This document shows, piece after piece, positions 13,522 through 16,039 of a stretch of 16,039 nucleotides of DNA. The translations under genes and the position numbers were made by a program. Source of the DNA: Phoronis ovalis. Taxonomy: Eukaryota; Phoronida; Phoronidae. Positions within the stretch are counted from its first letter, which is position 1, and every line of letters starts with the position of its first letter. The DNA is taken from positions 1 to 16,039 of the forward strand of contig JAOXYB010025158.1 in NCBI GenBank assembly GCA_028565635.1, written 5' to 3'. Below the pieces are notes generated by a model. It ran no database searches. It was not told where the DNA came from and saw only the letters and a list, made by a program, of their open reading frames with translations.

Positions 13522-15875
13522 CTAAAATATCATAAGATGATTGTAATACAGTCAGGTTTAAGAATTTACAAACAATTGGTTCCCAGCAACATTCATAATT
13601 ATATCTATTAAACAAGAGTCAGTAAGACATTGCCAGAAGATGCCATTTAGGTTCTTGGGAATTATTATTAATAAAAATGTGCTTTGGGTAATTTTTATCA
13701 CACACATAAAATTTAGGGATCATCTCAAAAGTTATCGCAATGACCGCAAACGTATAGTGTTTCATATAGGAATTCCCCCCACCCCCCCTGGTCAAACGTG
13801 GGGGGTTAGTGAGATTTGGACGTCATGCAGGTGTAGAAACTGACAACCAATTTCAAGAGCGAAATCAGGGCCGTCAGACTTTTTCAAAAGGCGGGTGCTA
13901 GAGAAAAATATCAGTTCAGTAATCGAAAAAGGTCGCTGAAACGTCACCGTGCTGCCAGAAAAAAAAGTCATTCCCACTCCTATTGTAACAATACGCCCAG
14001 AATAAGTGCCGTAAACAAAAGAAAATTGGTTTCTGTTCCAAAAAGGGGGGGGGGGGTGGCGTATTGTATATATACTAGGCATGATTTTTTCATTTTTCGC
14101 ACTAAATCATAAATGTAGGGGGATTTTTACCCCCCCCTGCCCCCTATACGAAACACTATACGTTTGCGGTCATTGCGATAACTTTTGAGATGATCCCTTA
14201 CACAACACAAATATCTGTTACTATTGTTGATTCCCTGACAGTATTACTGGTCCTCCGTGATGTTACAGGCATGAAGCAAGTAGCCAATTTTATTTGGCGT
14301 TGAGCCAGTGCATGCTCTCTTATGCTTGTTCTAGATGATGTATATACATTGAACATGTTACGTCAAAAAACTGATAATTACCTTCAAAATATCTAATAGC
14401 TCTTTGTTGTCTAAGTTTGGGAATTCAATAGTGTAAGCAGGATTTGTGATTGCTTGCAGTTTAGCCATCTGATTAGTGATATGTTGGAAAGGTGTTTTGC
14501 CATAGACCATATTATACAAAATGCAGCCTAAAGACCATACGTCACTCTTCACACCAATCTGAAAGATAACATTATCTATCGTTACCTGAATAGTAACAAT
14601 CTTTGAAAAATATTACTTGTGTTTAATAAATTGAAATGTTTACTTTATTTAGGTTAAAAATCAAACAATACCAACATCCACAGATGTGCACACTGCTACA
14701 GAGAAAATAATAAGACTGATTAAGATTTCACAATAAGACACTTATTTAAGGTGGAGAGCATCATGTGGCAAAATGTATTGAACCTTTTAAGGTATTGAAC
14801 CTTTTTTAAAATGAGACACACACGTTTACATATTTTGCCAGAATATAAAATAAACTTTATAAAGCATAATTTATTTTCCTGTAATTAGGTCATGTGGCAA
14901 TTTTGTATTAAAACTCAGAAGTACCTTGAATTGTGGTTTGTTCCCGTAAAGTGGGTCTACATTTTGACCCAAGATGGATTCTGGACTCATAAAATTCAAT
15001 GTCCCTACTTGCATCTCCAGAATGACACTGGTTTTGTCCTGTTGTATGGCATTGGCAATTCCAAAGTCAATCAATTTCAACTTGCCAGCGACAAGAATAA
15101 AGTTAGCTGGTTTTAAATCAGAATGGATAATACCTGGCAGGAAGAACAAGCAGCAAAAATTAGAACACATTGTAGATGGATTTCAGAGTTGTATGTACTA
15201 AGTTTCATTAACGAGAACAAGACAAGAAATTATTACTGTATTACAGTCTAAACACTTTAAATACTGCCGCCTGATGAAACTGTATGGCTGAAGATGATGT
15301 ATCAGATTTTAATTGCTAGGATATTTTTAAGCTAACTGCATGTACTTTACAACTGGGTCAACACTGCACTTTATTGTACTAAAAAATAATCAATTGCCTT
15401 TGCCAACTCAAACATTGGTGACAAGTCAGCATTTATTTACTTCCGCACTTGTTAAGTTTTTATTAGAAATACAAAGTCAATTTGCCAACAACTTTATATT
15501 CAGCATCAAGTATACTTGCCAAAATTATTAGGTAATAACATTTATGTATTAATTTCTCTGTTATTCGCTATCTTTATTATTGTCAAAAGGCAGTGCTTTA
15601 CTATGTTTACAAAATGTTCAAATTTCTACATCCACAACTTTTTTACCCAGTGATGGCAAACTCTGTTGCAGTTCCACAATTAATCTCAAACATATATGAA
15701 ATTCGAACCTTCTTTGTGTAATACAGCCACAGCTTTTAACATTTCCTGCCAGTAAAACTGGATCATGATTGGCGTCAGCTGTTCCTGCTTGGTATGACTT
15801 TTGAACAGTGTAGACAAATCTGTATCTCCAGCTTCCATGACAACATAAAGGGCACTCTGAGCAGCATTGTATTCG
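13444..15875 (-). CDS. TTK: TTK/Mps1 dual-specificity kinase, C-terminal part, spliced (5'-partial)
   Basis: This is the spindle-assembly-checkpoint kinase that phosphorylates kinetochore proteins such as KNL1 and MAD1 in the family. Four exons on the - strand (15875-15709, 15133-14925, 14558-14382, 13521-13444) give 209 residues plus a split Tyr, in frame throughout. Seen in order: the hinge [16 protein letters not shown] (human YMVMECGNIDLNSW), alpha-[15 protein letters not shown], then [12 protein letters not shown] (the HSD catalytic loop typical of TTK), IDFGIAN, and a VGT-N-F-MSPE activation segment. [23 protein letters not shown] and CLQRD follow. The N-lobe and the long N-terminal TPR region lie beyond 16039. 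The predicted C-terminus stops soon after the kinase domain ([10 protein letters not shown]), without the extension found in human TTK and with the usual HPY triad absent. Confidence 0.93.
13522..14381 (-). other. TTK: TTK last intron, carrying a MITE
   Basis: An 860-bp intron, of which 482 bp is the MITE at 13716-14197. Donor gaag|gtaatt and acceptor ttttag are intact, so the insertion leaves splicing signals untouched. Removing the element and one TTA would leave an intron of about 375 bp, similar to its neighbours. Confidence 0.85.
13716..14197. mobile_element. MITE with 55-bp terminal inverted repeats, PIF/Harbinger-like
   Basis: The 13716-13770 and 14143-14197 sequences are inverted copies: the outer 48 bp are identical, followed by one mismatch and six matches. 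Both ends begin GGGATCATCTC. The element is flanked by TTA on each side (13713-13715 and 14198-14200), a 3-bp target duplication. TTA/TAA duplications with G-rich ends are typical of PIF/Harbinger elements and Tourist-type MITEs. The 372-bp interior holds homopolymers (G12 at 14045-14056, C-runs near 13775-13788 and 14131-14144) and no transposase. It is therefore non-autonomous. The near-identical arms suggest a fairly recent insertion. Confidence 0.85.
14382..14558 (-). CDS. TTK: TTK exon: kinase alpha-F region
   Basis: The acceptor is atctttcag|att and the donor aag|gtaatt on the - strand, 59 codons, phase 0 at both ends. It encodes [41 protein letters not shown] and KELLDILK. This matches human TTK almost word for word ([24 protein letters not shown]). 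Confidence 0.97.
14559..14924 (-). other. TTK: TTK intron, no gene seen
   Basis: A 366-bp AT-rich intron. A short tandem repeat (tattgaaccttttaagg followed by a second tattgaacctttt) lies at about 14778-14807. A catgtggcaa 10-mer recurs at 14763 and 14891. Confidence 0.7.
14925..15133 (-). CDS. TTK: TTK exon: catalytic loop and activation segment
   Basis: The acceptor is cctgccag|gta and the donor aag|gtactt on the - strand. It encodes (G)[27 protein letters not shown] and [12 protein letters not shown], ending QFK. Catalytic Asp, the KPAN Lys and DFG are all present. The Thr of VGT, equivalent to human T686, is kept, while human NYMPPE is NFMSPE here. It enters with two bases of a Gly codon. 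Confidence 0.97.
15134..15708 (-). other. TTK: TTK intron, no gene seen
   Basis: A 575-bp AT-rich intron. The ORF at 15340-15531 on the + strand shows no family features. Confidence 0.7.
15709..15875 (-). CDS. TTK: TTK exon: hinge and alpha-D/alpha-E helices
   Basis: The acceptor is tttcttaaag|cga and the donor gaag|gttcga on the - strand. The TTK frame gives (Y)[45 protein letters not shown] and KE. It matches human YDYEITDQYIYMVMECG and YWKNMLEAVHTIHQHG. The entering base completes a Tyr, as in human YEI. The donor GTTCGA is a weak match to consensus but is the only site that keeps phase with the next exon. Longer open frames over the same stretch are shadows. Confidence 0.9.
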
Positions 15876-15971
15876 CTTTAAGAAATAGAAAGTAAGCAAA
15901 ATGAGTGCAAAAAAATGTAAAGTATACTACTTTTTAAAATTACTAAAGTTGTCCGCAAATTTAAAATTTTA

Positions 15972-16039
15972 TGTGTGTGTGTGTATGTATCTGTGTGCAT
16001 GCGTAATATATATTATATATTATATATTTACGCATGCAC
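15972..16039. repeat. TG microsatellite and AT-centred palindrome
   Basis: Six and a half TG units at 15972-15984 are followed by an inverted repeat. gtgcatgcgtaa at 15995-16006 pairs perfectly with ttacgcatgcac at 16028-16039 around 21 bp of pure A/T. The palindrome may continue past the window edge. It lies in a TTK intron. Confidence 0.8.

Noticed and set aside
13792-14082. Minus-strand 96-codon ORF inside the MITE
   Set aside because: It covers homopolymer tracts of a non-autonomous element and shows no transposase motif.
14778-14807. Possible tandem repeat array (tattgaacctttt twice)
   Set aside because: There are only two units, so it is a small local duplication, not an array or a CRISPR-like structure.
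15618-15899. Minus-strand 93-codon ORF over the TTK exon
   Set aside because: It is a different frame from the one encoding the TTK hinge and alpha-E helix. The TTK frame matches the family, and splice phases agree with it.
1-16039. tRNA, rRNA, CRISPR or bacterial-type operon features
   Set aside because: No cloverleaf, rRNA-like block or spaced repeats were seen, and the spliced kinase genes show that this is eukaryotic nuclear DNA.

Overview
The window is AT-rich metazoan nuclear DNA with short exons, GT-AG introns and transposon debris. It holds the 3' parts of two protein kinase genes arranged tail to tail. On the + strand is a ROS1/Sevenless-type receptor tyrosine kinase, covering the last four fibronectin III (FN3) domains, the membrane helix, the complete kinase domain and a long cytoplasmic tail (1..10350). 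On the - strand is the C-terminal part of a TTK/Mps1 spindle-checkpoint kinase (15875..13444). Neither promoter nor 5' end is in the window. The host is probably an arthropod: from memory, the activation-loop wording (KEGEG, then MSPESLVDG) is closer to insect Sevenless than to vertebrate ROS1. Species cannot be decided by reading alone, and a chelicerate or a hemimetabolous insect are both plausible.

Layout. 1..10350: ROS1-like coding exons, 18 segments whose splice phases all agree. From exon 312 to the stop the spliced length is 3330 nt, divisible by 3. The first large intron (454..2285) carries a decayed non-LTR retrotransposon tail on the - strand. 10351..about 11435: ROS1 3' UTR with several AATAAA signals. 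About 11436..12500: intergenic zone with two small inverted repeats and one unassigned ORF. About 12500..13443: probable TTK 3' UTR (- strand). 13444..15875: four TTK exons. The last TTK intron contains a 482-bp MITE with 55-bp terminal inverted repeats and a TTA target duplication, which fits the PIF/Harbinger (Tourist-like) type. 15876..16039: TTK intron ending in a TG repeat and an AT-centred palindrome.

The two genes are not known to act in one pathway. ROS1/Sevenless signals from the cell surface, while TTK acts at kinetochores. Their convergence is a local arrangement. The features most worth following up are the ROS1 tail (two NYxxL ITIM-like sites plus a YxN site), the altered ATP-pocket rim of the kinase, the MITE in the TTK intron, and the unusual short TTK C-terminus. 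I found no evidence of a novel multi-gene system, CRISPR array or RNA gene.
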